Assembly (NCBI RefSeq): GCF_000816495.1
Contig: NZ_JXBK01000001.1
Span: forward strand, 262,827-302,087
Source: Acinetobacter harbinensis
GTDB lineage: Bacteria; Pseudomonadota; Gammaproteobacteria; Pseudomonadales; Moraxellaceae
Direction of reading: 5' to 3'
Length of the DNA stretch: 39,261 bases
Shown: piece after piece, positions 1 through 8,375 of the stretch
Position numbering within the stretch: the first letter of the stretch is position 1
Layout of the letters: each line of letters opens with the position of its first letter
Notes under the pieces: model-generated
Seen by the model: only the letters and a program-made list of their open reading frames with translations
Databases searched by the model: none
What the model was told of the DNA's origin: nothing
Made by a program: the position numbers and the translations under genes

Positions 1-2503
1 ACGTCTGCTGTATGCCCGTGTCGGAACGCCCTATTGTCCTGAACATGATTTACCGATGGTGGCACAAACTATTTCTGAGATGGTCGATGCAGTTAAGCAC
101 TTAGATGAAGGTACAGCACTGATGCTACTGGCACCGGTGGTGCGTGAGCGTAAAGGTGAATACAGCAATCTATTTGAGCAACTGCAAAGCCAAGGTTTTG
201 TGCGCGCGCGTGTCGATGGTGAAGTGATGGATATTGATCCACCACCGGAGCTGGATAAAAAGAAAAAACACACCATTGAAGTGGTGGTCGATCGCTTTAA
301 AGTCCGTGATGACTTGGGTAACCGTATTGCCGAAAGTTTTGAAACGGCATTACGTTTGGGTAGCGATATTGCCACGTTGTCGTGGATGAATGCTGAACAA
401 GCCGATCGCGTATTTTCAGCCAAACATTCTTGTCCGAAATGTGACCGTGCCGTCGGTGAATTAGAGCCCCGTTTATTTTCCTTTAACAATCCCTTTGGCG
501 CCTGTCCGGCCTGTGATGGTTTAGGTACACGCAGTCATTTTAGTACCGACAAACTGATTCCGAACCCTGAAGTGGCCATTAGCCAAGGGGCAATCCGTGG
601 TTGGGACCGACAACGTCCGTATTATTACGGCATGATTGAAAAAGTCGCGGCACATTTTGGCTTTTCTTTGGATACGCCATGGAATGAGCTGGATGCCGAT
701 ACGCAAAAGAAATTTTTACACGGCACCGGCAAAGACAAAATCGATTTAAGTTATGTCGATGAACGTGGCCGCAAACATACCCGCGTACAGGCGTTTGAAG
801 GTATTTTGCCGCATTTGGAACGTCGTTACCGCGAGACAGAATCCAACTATGTGCGCGATGATTTAGCACAGTATCTGTCTAATGCCGCTTGTGATGTCTG
901 TGATGGTTCACGTCTGAATGAAATCTCACGTAATGTGAAAATTTTGGACAAGACCATCGCCCAAGTCACCAAAATGTCGATTGGCGATGCCGAAAGCTAT
1001 TATCAAGATTTACAGCTTGAAGGGGCCAAAGGCGAAATTGGCGACAAAATTTTTAAAGAAATTCGTGAACGTCTACACTTTTTAGTCTCGGTCGGTTTGA
1101 ACTATTTAAGTCTATCGCGTTCCGCTGAAACTTTATCTGGCGGTGAAGCACAGCGCATTCGTTTGGCCTCACAAATTGGTGCCGGCTTGATGGGCGTGAT
1201 GTACGTGTTAGATGAACCATCGATTGGTTTGCATCAACGTGATAATGACCGCTTATTGGAAACTTTGGTGCGCCTACGCGACTTAGGCAACACGGTATTG
1301 GTGGTCGAGCATGATGAAGATGCCATTCGCGCCGCCGACCATATTATTGATATTGGCCCCGGTGCAGGTGTGCATGGCGGGCATATTATTGCTGAAGGCA
1401 CCTATGAAGAAATTTTAGCCAACCCTAAATCGCTGACGGGGCAGTATTTATCCGGTAAGTTAAAAATTGAAGTGCCAAAAGTACGTGTGCAACCGCCAAA
1501 ACCTGAGGAACGTATTAAGTTAATGGGTGCATCGGGGCATAATTTACAGAACGTCGATTTAACCATTCCCCTCGGCATTATGACTTGCGTGACTGGAGTA
1601 TCCGGTTCAGGCAAATCGACCTTAATTAATCGTACTCTTTTGCCGCTTGCAGCAACCCAGCTCAATGGCGCAACCACCTTAACCGCAGAAAAATTTGATT
1701 CTATTGATGGTCTACAATTTCTAGATAAAGTTGTGGATATTGACCAAAGCCCCATTGGTCGTACGCCGCGCTCCAATCCTGCCACCTATACCGGTTTATT
1801 CACCCCAATTCGTGAACTCTTTGCACAAACCCCTGAAGCCAAAGCACGTGGTTATGCGGCGGGTCGTTTCTCGTTTAACGTCAAAGGTGGACGTTGTGAA
1901 GCTTGTGAAGGCGACGGCATGATTAAAGTGGCCATGCATTTCTTACCCGATATGTATGTGCCGTGTGATGCCTGTCATGGAGCACGTTATAACCGCGAAA
2001 CCTTGGAAGTGGGCTATAAAGGCAAAAATATTTCCGATGTTTTGGGCATGACGGTTGAAGATGCCATGCATTTCTTCGAAGCGATTCCAGTGATTCATCG
2101 TCGTCTTGAAACTTTAACGCAAGTGGGATTGGGCTATATTCGCTTGGGTCAATCGGCAACAACCCTTTCTGGCGGTGAAGCACAGCGCGTCAAATTGGCG
2201 CGTGAACTGGCCAAACGTGATACGGGTAAAACACTATATGTGTTAGATGAGCCGACCACCGGTCTGCATTTCCACGACATTGCCAAACTGTTGGATATTT
2301 TGCATCAGCTACGCAATAAGGGGAATACCATTATTGTGATTGAGCATAATCTGGATGTGATTAAAACTGCTGACTGGGTGATTGATTTAGGCCCTGAAGG
2401 CGGTGCTGGCGGCGGGATAATTATTGCCGAAGGTACACCAGAGGACGTTGCTGAAAGTACGGTTTCCCATACCGCCACGTTCTTAAAGGCATTGTTGAAA
2501 TAA
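1..2503 (+). CDS. uvrA: UvrA, excinuclease ABC subunit A (5' end outside the window)
   Basis: UvrA is the damage-recognition ATPase of nucleotide excision repair; it loads UvrB on lesions in the cytoplasm. The open frame is already running at base 2 (it reads [18 protein letters not shown] before the first internal ATG at base 56), so the gene is cut by the window edge and lacks roughly the first 100 residues, including the first Walker A. Visible are the zinc-binding CPKC...CPAC cluster near 436-515, the first ABC signature [12 protein letters not shown] near 1134, the second Walker [10 protein letters not shown] near 1596, a second zinc module CEAC...CDAC near 1893-1980, and the second signature [12 protein letters not shown] near 2167, each followed by a DEPS or DEPT Walker B. 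The ATG at 56 is not the true start. An intrinsic terminator follows closely. Confidence 0.97.
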   Translation, partial: RLLYARVGTPYCPEHDLPMVAQTISEMVDAVKHLDEGTALMLLAPVVRERKGEYSNLFEQLQSQGFVRARVDGEVMDIDPPPELDKKKKHTIEVVVDRFKVRDDLGNRIAESFETALRLGSDIATLSWMNAEQADRVFSAKHSCPKCDRAVGELEPRLFSFNNPFGACPACDGLGTRSHFSTDKLIPNPEVAISQGAIRGWDRQRPYYYGMIEKVAAHFGFSLDTPWNELDADTQKKFLHGTGKDKIDLSYVDERGRKHTRVQAFEGILPHLERRYRETESNYVRDDLAQYLSNAACDVCDGSRLNEISRNVKILDKTIAQVTKMSIGDAESYYQDLQLEGAKGEIGDKIFKEIRERLHFLVSVGLNYLSLSRSAETLSGGEAQRIRLASQIGAGLMGVMYVLDEPSIGLHQRDNDRLLETLVRLRDLGNTVLVVEHDEDAIRAADHIIDIGPGAGVHGGHIIAEGTYEEILANPKSLTGQYLSGKLKIEVPKVRVQPPKPEERIKLMGASGHNLQNVDLTIPLGIMTCVTGVSGSGKSTLINRTLLPLAATQLNGATTLTAEKFDSIDGLQFLDKVVDIDQSPIGRTPRSNPATYTGLFTPIRELFAQTPEAKARGYAAGRFSFNVKGGRCEACEGDGMIKVAMHFLPDMYVPCDACHGARYNRETLEVGYKGKNISDVLGMTVEDAMHFFEAIPVIHRRLETLTQVGLGYIRLGQSATTLSGGEAQRVKLARELAKRDTGKTLYVLDEPTTGLHFHDIAKLLDILHQLRNKGNTIIVIEHNLDVIKTADWVIDLGPEGGAGGGIIIAEGTPEDVAESTVSHTATFLKALLK

Positions 2504-2529
2504 GCTCTAAATTTAATTAGATCTATGCT

Positions 2530-2560
2530 AAAACGGTGATTCATTCACCGTTTTTTATTG
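2530..2560 (+). terminator. Intrinsic terminator of uvrA
   Basis: A perfect 10-bp stem (AAAACGGTGA paired with TCACCGTTTT) around a 5-base loop, with the T-run inside and after the right arm. It lies 27 bases past the uvrA stop codon. Confidence 0.85.
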
Positions 2561-2989
2561 TGCGTTTTATGCGATTTTCACAAAGAAATGGATACAAATC
2601 GATTGGTGAAATTATTCAAAAAGAATTTCTAAATAATGAATACAGCTCTTGCATGAGCCAAATAAACTCGCCAGTTAATCCATTGATACCAACATAGCGC
2701 ATATCTTAAAGTGGCTCTATTTCTGCGATTAAGACCATGCAATTAAAACCAGACCCTTTTCGACTTGGATAAACCGAAAATAATAGGCCTTTTCTCTTTA
2801 TTTGATTATAAGCAACAACGCTATAAAAATTAATTCTATTGTTTTTTTAATTTTCCAAATGTAAATTTAGTAAAATTACCTTTTATAATAAGAAACTTAT
2901 TTTTAATTTGTGTTCAACATCGAAAAATTAGATCAGTAACATAACTTTTAACTGTTTTATTAAATTTCAATTTGATCGCATAATAACCA

Positions 2990-3115
2990 TATAGCCACAA
3001 AGACTAAGTCATTGTTACTTAGACTTTAAGCACTTTTATACCTCGGATGTTTTCTCCCATCATTTAAAAACATCCCTTTCTAGCCTAGTCACTCTAATCG
3101 ACTAGGCTTTTTTTT
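2990..3115 (+). ncRNA. Candidate small RNA A (three stem-loops, strong terminator)
   Basis: Three hairpins follow one another. The first is 2999-3027 (AAAG and ACTAAGT arms, one mismatch). The second is 3045-3075 (perfect 9-bp GGATGTTTT with AAAACATCC, loop holding CTCCC). The third is 3082-3108 (perfect 9-bp AGCCTAGTC with GACTAGGCT), directly followed by eight T. This is the usual shape of a trans-acting sRNA. A promoter is less clear: CATAAT at 2979-2984 is a possible -10, but no good -35 lies upstream, so the 5' end is uncertain. The terminator itself is convincing, and no gene upstream on this strand needs it, because uvrA already has its own. Confidence 0.5.
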
Positions 3116-3116
3116 A
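3082..3116 (+). terminator. Intrinsic terminator of candidate sRNA A
   Basis: A 9-bp perfect stem AGCCTAGTC/GACTAGGCT with a 9-base loop, followed by a run of T beginning within the stem end (3108-3115). Confidence 0.85.
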
Positions 3117-3316
3117 TCTGATCGATACACGAATCAAGCCAGTGTAGCTAAAATCTCTAAGGCCAATTGCTATTTTTCCCAAGCTCATCACCTTTATTGT
3201 CAGCTATCGCCTGTTCAGCATTTATATTTTATCGCGCTATCGCTTTAATCCGATTTTGGCTGAATTAATATTTCCATTAAAGCGCATAAAAAAACAATCT
3301 ATCGTGCAATAAAATA

Positions 3317-3345
3317 TTTACAGCTGCCACAAATAGGTGCATAAT
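3317..3345 (+). promoter_or_regulatory. Sigma70-like promoter of candidate sRNA B
   Basis: TTTACA at 3317-3322, a 17-base spacer and CATAAT at 3340-3345; five of six bases match consensus in each box. The predicted start is near 3352. No open frame follows, only a short hairpin unit with a terminator. Confidence 0.6.
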
Positions 3346-3351
3346 GCACCG

Positions 3352-3455
3352 CATTAGGGCAAGTCAGAATTATTCCTCAGCAGAAGTTCTGATTTATCCG
3401 AAATCTAAATCAAAAAACCCCATTTTTCTTTGAAAAATGGGGTTTTTTGATTTTT
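3352..3455 (+). ncRNA. Candidate small RNA B, about 100 nt
   Basis: The unit is bounded by the promoter at 3317-3345 and the terminator at 3407-3455. Between them a 9-bp stem AAGTCAGAA (3361-3369) with TTCTGATTT (3387-3395, one G-U) carries a 17-base loop containing TTCCTC, a segment able to pair with ribosome binding sites. Then comes a short single-stranded A-rich linker. There is no start codon with a ribosome site. Promoter, leader-free structured body and terminator together make a small RNA the simplest reading, but I cannot name a known family. Confidence 0.55.
3407..3455 (+). terminator. Very strong, symmetric intrinsic terminator
   Basis: A 22-bp perfect inverted repeat (3407-3428 with 3432-3453), loop TTT. 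The core is CCCCATTTTTC/GAAAAATGGGG, flanked by A-runs on the left and T-runs on the right, so it could stop transcription in both directions. Confidence 0.85.
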
Positions 3456-3651
3456 CATCTCTGAAAGCTCTAGGATGACTCACAAATAAAGCACTAATAT
3501 AGTGCAATAATATGATTTTATAAACATTCAGAGTTAATGCTGCACTTTATATGCAAATCAACAATGTCACAGCCTGTTGCTCTCAGTTTAAATTTTAGCC
3601 TGCTAAGCTCTGATTAAAACCATGTACCACAGCAGAAGATAAATTTTTGAC

Positions 3652-3684
3652 AAAAAAAACCCCCAACCTTGGGGAAAGTTGGGG
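3652..3684 (-). terminator. Minus-strand intrinsic terminator of candidate sRNA C
   Basis: The stem CCCCAAC/GTTGGGG is followed on the minus strand by G and eight T. On the plus strand the right side is not T-rich, so the direction is clear. No annotated minus-strand gene lies upstream for more than 1.5 kb, which is why I infer a short transcript. Confidence 0.75.
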
Positions 3685-3752
3685 TATAAAAACAAAAATT
3701 GTTCATGGAGAATTAGATCGCATCACATTAATTCAATGTAACATGAACTGAT
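3652..3752 (-). ncRNA. Candidate small RNA C on the minus strand, about 100 nt
   Basis: On the minus strand a promoter-like pair (-35 TTTACT at 3787-3782, 17-base spacer, -10 CATAAT at 3764-3759) predicts a start near 3752. The body folds as an outer 7-bp stem GTTCATG (3748-3742) with CATGAAC (3707-3701). Inside this is a second 7-bp stem (3741-3735 with 3729-3723, one G-U). The 3' end is a perfect CCCCAAC/GTTGGGG hairpin (3684-3661) followed by a run of eight T (3659-3652). A TTCTCC segment is exposed near 3712-3707. No protein frame fits. Confidence 0.5.
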
Positions 3753-4193
3753 AGCAATATTATGATGAAAATCAGCGCAAAAGTAAAGCCTATCGAAACA
3801 GTCAGCTTTGTATTTATGGCTGATAAAATTGGGTGTTATTCTTATTTCTCCAAGCAATCAAAACATTTTTGCTGCTTTTATAGGCAAATTAAAATGCTTT
3901 TCTGTTGAATTCTTTGCTTTAATCAGCCGAATACTCAAAATAAGTTAAATTAGTCACAATATCCCGATTTAATGTATTGTTTATTACCATTAATTCTTGT
4001 TTTTTGATCATATTTTACATTCTAAAAAATTCATTTTTGTTTCATAAGACCTAACAGAAGTAACCTGTTTGATACATATAGTCGTTTGTTCTAAAAAGTT
4101 TTTTTACTGCTTTCACATTCAATAAAATTGTATTTTTTTATCTAATACAATATTTAGAGCAAAAGCTCAACAAGATAATCATCTTTTAGATCA

Positions 4194-4221
4194 TTGACTT
4201 AATGTTTTGTTACAATACAAT
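4194..4221 (+). promoter_or_regulatory. Promoter of omp33-36
   Basis: TTGACT at 4194-4199, a 16-base spacer, TACAAT at 4216-4221. The predicted start is about 35 bases before the ATG. The same hexamers with the same spacer length recur before the porin at 26769. Confidence 0.6.
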
Positions 4222-4262
4222 GGACACTGTTTAATCCATTTTCAAACAAACTGGTAATTATT

Positions 4263-5138
4263 ATGAAGAAACTCGGTTTAGCCACTGCCTTATTACTAGC
4301 CATGACCGGTGCTCAAGCGTATCAATTTGAATTACAAGGTCAATCTGAGTACATCGACAACACCGTAAATGACAAAAACTTTACTGGTGCAGTACAAGGG
4401 ACTTACTACTATAAAAATGTAGATTCATCTAAAGGTCCGTTGGCTGAGGCAGCGTTTTTAAACCAAGCATCTAATGTATCTATTGCCTATAACTACGGCG
4501 AATATGACCAAGATGGCACAAAAGAACTGATCTCACACACTTACGGTGTAAAAGGTGAAGCTTATATCCCAACAAATGTTGTTCCGGTATATGCCAGCGC
4601 TTCTTATAACCATACCCATACCGATGGTAAAAGCGGCAATCCAGACGACAATGGCGACCGTTATGCGGTAGAAGTGGGTGCTGTTGTTATTCCTAACTTC
4701 TTGATGGCGGTCGGTTATACCAGTGTTGCTAATCAATATTCATTAGATGCATTCAACATCATGAACAATGGCGTTGTGAAAGCAGCGGCTGAATCGGACA
4801 CGATTGGTCAAGACCAAGATGCAATTACTGCCCGTGTTAAATATGTCGGCGCAATCGATGATACCAACATGGCAATCGGTTTTGAATCTGGTTTGGTCTA
4901 TGGTGATGACACGGCTTATCAGTTAAAAACTGATTTATATGTAACGCCTAAATTAAGCATGGGTGTGTCTTATGCTGAATCAAGCTTTGCTGAAACTCCG
5001 GATTCGGCTTGGGGCGTGAACGTAAATTACTTCATCACACCTGCGGTTGCCGTGGGTGCAAGCTATGTGAATGCAAATGCTGAACAACTAGCGCTTGATA
5101 CGCAAACTGTTGGCGTAAATGCTAAATTCCGCTTCTAA
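4263..5138 (+). CDS. omp33-36: Omp33-36 family outer membrane porin
   Basis: This is an outer-membrane beta-barrel. In A. baumannii the homologue Omp33-36 is described as a water-filled channel linked to virulence and to carbapenem susceptibility. The protein has a clear Sec signal peptide (MKKLGLATALLLAMTGAQA, then mature YQFE), alternating amphipathic strands, and ends in KFRF with a terminal phenylalanine, the usual signal for the BAM machinery. The block PLAEAAFLNQASNV is shared with the two porins at 25807 and 26769. The length of 291 residues agrees with the family. It is monocistronic, with its own promoter and terminator. The gene name rests on recalled similarity of the N-terminus and internal blocks. 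Confidence 0.88.
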   Translation: MKKLGLATALLLAMTGAQAYQFELQGQSEYIDNTVNDKNFTGAVQGTYYYKNVDSSKGPLAEAAFLNQASNVSIAYNYGEYDQDGTKELISHTYGVKGEAYIPTNVVPVYASASYNHTHTDGKSGNPDDNGDRYAVEVGAVVIPNFLMAVGYTSVANQYSLDAFNIMNNGVVKAAAESDTIGQDQDAITARVKYVGAIDDTNMAIGFESGLVYGDDTAYQLKTDLYVTPKLSMGVSYAESSFAETPDSAWGVNVNYFITPAVAVGASYVNANAEQLALDTQTVGVNAKFRF

Positions 5139-5154
5139 GTTATCTTAGAAACGG

Positions 5155-5195
5155 AAGATAAAAAAAGGACTCTATAGAGTCCTTTTTTTATCGGT
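5155..5195. terminator. Bidirectional terminator between omp33-36 and the BCCT transporter
   Basis: The palindromic core GGACTC-TATA-GAGTCC (5167-5182) is flanked by an A-run on the left and seven T on the right. It serves the plus-strand porin and, read on the other strand, the transporter ending at 5201. Confidence 0.85.
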
Positions 5196-5200
5196 TACTT

Positions 5201-7171
5201 TTACTCAGGGGTGCGCACCAAACTTAAGAAATATAAATGGCGTTCGTACTGATCGATAATATCTTGCAATAAATCGTCTAACGTCCAATCCATTACATCA
5301 TAGTTTTGTCCACCTTCTCTTAAAAAGACTTCCGCTTGATAATATTGGGTTTCATCAGGATTAGACTCTGCCATAAAACTTGGAGGCAAGGTTTTCTGTG
5401 CAACCACTTGGTAAATAAAATTAATCTCATTGTCATGGTCAACGCTTAATTGCAGACCACCCTCAATGGGGTCAATAGAGACCTGTAATTGACGACGCTT
5501 AAGCTCTTTTTCTACATTTTGAAAAGCGCTTAAAACATGCGTTGAAATATACTGCTTAATTTCATCTTCACTATGCGGATAATGCATAATTAGACCTAAA
5601 CGTTGCTGCCAACTGCGCGGATTATGAATGGCGCGTGGGGTGATACGGGCATCTTGCAAAGCATTCATTTTAATCACATCTAGGCGCAAGGCTTTGACCA
5701 AGCCCCAACACATAAATAACATAATAAAAGTGAAGGGTAATGCACTCATCATGGTGGCAGATTGCAGTGCGCCTAAGCCACCCACTAACAACAATACGAT
5801 GGCCAAAAGCGCCATGATCATGGTCCAAAATAGCCGTTGCCAAATGGGTGAGTTTTCTGATTTCGAGGTTAAATAATCAGTCACCAAAGCCCCTGAATCG
5901 GCTGAAGTCACGAAAAATAGAACCACCAATAATGTCGCAACCAAACTGGTGACCGCAGACAACGGCAGCGTGTATAAAAACTCAAACAATGCCACCGATG
6001 AATCACGTTGTACCGCAGCAATTAAAGAATCGTTGCCTTTTTGAAGAATGCTGTAGAACGCAGCATTGCCCATAAAGCCCATCCAAATGAGAGTAAAACC
6101 ACTTGGAATTAATAATACACCGACAATAAATTCACGAATGGTACGGCCTTTAGAGACGCGTGCAATAAACATCCCCACAAAAGGGGACCAAGAAATCCAC
6201 CATGCCCAATAGACAATCGTCCAGCCACCAATCCAACCATTCGACTGATAAGCATATAAGTTAAAGGTCATGGTGAATAAATTAGAGACGTATTGACCGG
6301 CATTTTGAATGGTGGTTTGCAGTAAATAAATCGGTGAACTGACGAAAAATACAAACAACAATAAAATCACGGCCAAAAGTAAATTCAGCTCAGATAGCCG
6401 CTTAATGCCTTTATCTAGACCCAAAAACACCGACAGCGATGCCATGATGCTGACCACCACAATCAACAGCACTTGTATGGTAGAGGATTGTTCAATCCCA
6501 AATAAGTAATTTAGACCGGAGTTGATTTGCGTGACGCCAAAACCCAAGGTGGTGGCTACACCAAAGATGGTACCAATGGTGGCAAAGGTGTCTACAGCAT
6601 CCCCGATGGGGCCATAAATTTTTTGCCCGATCAGCGGATACAATGCCGAACGTACTTTAAGCGGTAAATTATGCCGATAGGCGAAGTAAGCCAGTGCCAG
6701 ACCGACCACAGAATAAATGGCCCACGCATGTAAACCCCAATGGAAAAAGGTAATGCGCATCGCCTGCTGAGCAGCTTCTAGCGTTTGACCTTGACCACTG
6801 GGCGGTGAAGCATAGTGCATCACCGGTTCGGCGACGCCAAAGAACATCAGTCCAATGCCCATACCGGCGGTAAACAACATTGCAAACCATGAGCCGTTGC
6901 TGTAGATCGGCACACTGTGCTCTGGCCCAAGTTTGATTTTCCCCATACTGGATAGGGCAATATAAATCAGTAAGATTAAAAATATGGCCACCGATAACAC
7001 ATAAAACCAGCTAAAGGAATCGGTAATCCATTGATTGAGATTATGGGTAATAAGCTCAAAGGAGTTGGGTGCTAAAATAACCACTGCCAAAAAAATGGCA
7101 ATAATAATGACCGTACTTAAAAACACATTTGGATTGACATTGGCAAACCAAGATGGACTTTTGGAAGGCAT
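5201..7171 (-). CDS. betT: BCCT-family choline/glycine-betaine type transporter (BetT-like)
   Basis: A secondary transporter of the betaine-choline-carnitine family in the inner membrane. The 656 residues hold about 12 membrane helices and the family hallmark rich in tryptophan, WTIVYWAWWISWSPFVGM, followed by FIARVSKGRTIREF. A soluble tail of roughly 130 residues after the last helix is the long C-terminus seen in BetT-type choline transporters, where it is linked to osmotic control. The ATG at 7171 is preceded by GGGGGA at good spacing. No betA, betB or betI is in the window, so the substrate (choline, betaine or carnitine) is inferred from family only. The symbol is tentative because Acinetobacter genomes carry several BCCT paralogues. 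Confidence 0.85.
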   Translation of the reverse strand: MPSKSPSWFANVNPNVFLSTVIIIAIFLAVVILAPNSFELITHNLNQWITDSFSWFYVLSVAIFLILLIYIALSSMGKIKLGPEHSVPIYSNGSWFAMLFTAGMGIGLMFFGVAEPVMHYASPPSGQGQTLEAAQQAMRITFFHWGLHAWAIYSVVGLALAYFAYRHNLPLKVRSALYPLIGQKIYGPIGDAVDTFATIGTIFGVATTLGFGVTQINSGLNYLFGIEQSSTIQVLLIVVVSIMASLSVFLGLDKGIKRLSELNLLLAVILLLFVFFVSSPIYLLQTTIQNAGQYVSNLFTMTFNLYAYQSNGWIGGWTIVYWAWWISWSPFVGMFIARVSKGRTIREFIVGVLLIPSGFTLIWMGFMGNAAFYSILQKGNDSLIAAVQRDSSVALFEFLYTLPLSAVTSLVATLLVVLFFVTSADSGALVTDYLTSKSENSPIWQRLFWTMIMALLAIVLLLVGGLGALQSATMMSALPFTFIMLFMCWGLVKALRLDVIKMNALQDARITPRAIHNPRSWQQRLGLIMHYPHSEDEIKQYISTHVLSAFQNVEKELKRRQLQVSIDPIEGGLQLSVDHDNEINFIYQVVAQKTLPPSFMAESNPDETQYYQAEVFLREGGQNYDVMDWTLDDLLQDIIDQYERHLYFLSLVRTPE

Positions 7172-7345
7172 AGATCCCCCATTGATATTTTAATTAATGT
7201 GACAGACCGCGAGGTCAGACAGAACATTCATCAAGGATGAATAAAAGACGAGCTCGATTGAAATAAATAAAAACTCAAACGCATCATAAATTAATGATTC
7301 CTCTAAAGCAGTTACATTCCTGTAACACTATTTAGCGTTGCTTTT

Positions 7346-8035
7346 TTAATTCGAGCGATCATCCTTAGGTAAATGCGCGATGTATTGCAAAGTAATCAAG
7401 CGCGATACAATTAAGGCCAAGTACATCACGCCAGTGAACATTTGAAACATGGCCAAGACCCGAGCCGGCGCACTGATCGGCACCAAATCGGACAGTCCAG
7501 TAGCCGATTGCAAACTAAAACTTAAAAACAATAAATTCAGCCAAGTCTGCAAACCATCCATATTAGAATTTTGGAAACTATCCGGAATGATCAGTTGGCA
7601 GATGCTGTATAAAAATGCAAATCCCCACGCCAGTAGGGTAAATACCGCCGCTGCCGCAAATAATTCATCTTTGGTTAAATAGCGATCTTCAAACATATAA
7701 CGCAATAACCCATAGGCGGCACTAAAGTAGGCTGCGGCCTCAAAGGCATGTGCGGTAATTTGAATCATCACATGATTGACACCGACCAACATCAGCGATG
7801 AAAACAACACGGCCCCACCGACAAAACTAAGACCTAAAATAGTAAACATCGGAGTTTGTCGAATCACTTTGGCAATCACTAAAAGCACGAACACGCCTAA
7901 AAGCCAGCTTAAGGTACGATAGGTCATGCTGTAATTGACCACCACCGAGAGGATCAGAATCATGAATTGCAATACAATCAGCCATGCTGAAGGCAGTAAA
8001 CGAAATGCTTTCCATACGTCAGTTAAAGCCTGCAT
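7346..8035 (-). CDS. Ion-channel-like membrane protein (Ion_trans_2 type pore)
   Basis: 229 residues with about six hydrophobic helices. The last two flank a re-entrant segment, TWLNLLFLSFSLQSATGLSDLVP, that resembles the pore loop of two-helix potassium channels. The position of the usual TVGYGD filter reads ATGLSD here, so selectivity may differ. The start ATG at 8035 has GGAG 10 bases upstream. It lies 174 bases upstream of the BCCT gene on the same strand and may be co-expressed, but a small palindrome GTTACA-TTCC-TGTAAC (7311-7326) and AT-rich DNA between them leave room for a separate promoter. The function as a potassium channel is inferred, not shown. Confidence 0.65.
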   Translation of the reverse strand: MQALTDVWKAFRLLPSAWLIVLQFMILILSVVVNYSMTYRTLSWLLGVFVLLVIAKVIRQTPMFTILGLSFVGGAVLFSSLMLVGVNHVMIQITAHAFEAAAYFSAAYGLLRYMFEDRYLTKDELFAAAAVFTLLAWGFAFLYSICQLIIPDSFQNSNMDGLQTWLNLLFLSFSLQSATGLSDLVPISAPARVLAMFQMFTGVMYLALIVSRLITLQYIAHLPKDDRSN

Positions 8036-8375
8036 TTAGCGCTCCATGGCCGGACTATTTTTATTTAGCATTGTGCTCTTCTATGGTTGATCTCTGCTTA
8101 AACTAGCATAAACCGTTGTCTACACCAGTGAAAGATTTGTATAAATCACATCCCAAAATACAGCTTTTAACATGCTGTATTGTCGCCATTTACTAGCTAT
8201 GGTAGATCTTATTATGCTTGTTCAAAATCCAAGATAAGCGCTAATTTTAGAGTAAACTCTGTGTTTGTGTATGTATAAATAAAGCGGCGATGAAACACTT
8301 CAGAATCAATCAGGACAAATAGACAGGCCATAAAAAAGTCCCCGTAGGGACCTTTTTATGATCGTGTGCTAGAGC
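8036..8375. other. 340-base intergenic region, leader of the channel gene
   Basis: It holds the actP terminator (8332-8357) and an 8-bp inverted repeat AATACAGC...GCTGTATT (8157-8181) with a 9-base loop about 120 bases before the channel start. The repeat could be an operator or a hairpin in the leader. I found no convincing promoter hexamers or open frame. Confidence 0.45.
8332..8357 (-). terminator. Intrinsic terminator of yjcH-actP
   Basis: On the minus strand GTCCC-TACG-GGGAC is followed by six T, 19 bases past the actP stop codon. Confidence 0.85.

Larger units (their letters stand above)
2561..4262. other. 1.7 kb gene-free interval holding three candidate small RNA units
   Basis: No open frame in this interval has a credible start, ribosome site and composition. 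It does contain three independent hairpin-plus-terminator structures (about 2990-3115 plus, 3352-3455 plus, 3752-3652 minus), two of them with sigma70-like promoters at the right distance, and the promoter of the downstream porin at 4194-4221. The stretch 3120-3310 also has a 9-bp inverted repeat CGCTTTAAT...ATTAAAGCG (3241-3249, 3276-3284). A small GCACTA-ATA-like hairpin lies at 3491-3505. In 3800-4180 I see only AT-rich sequence. Confidence 0.6.
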
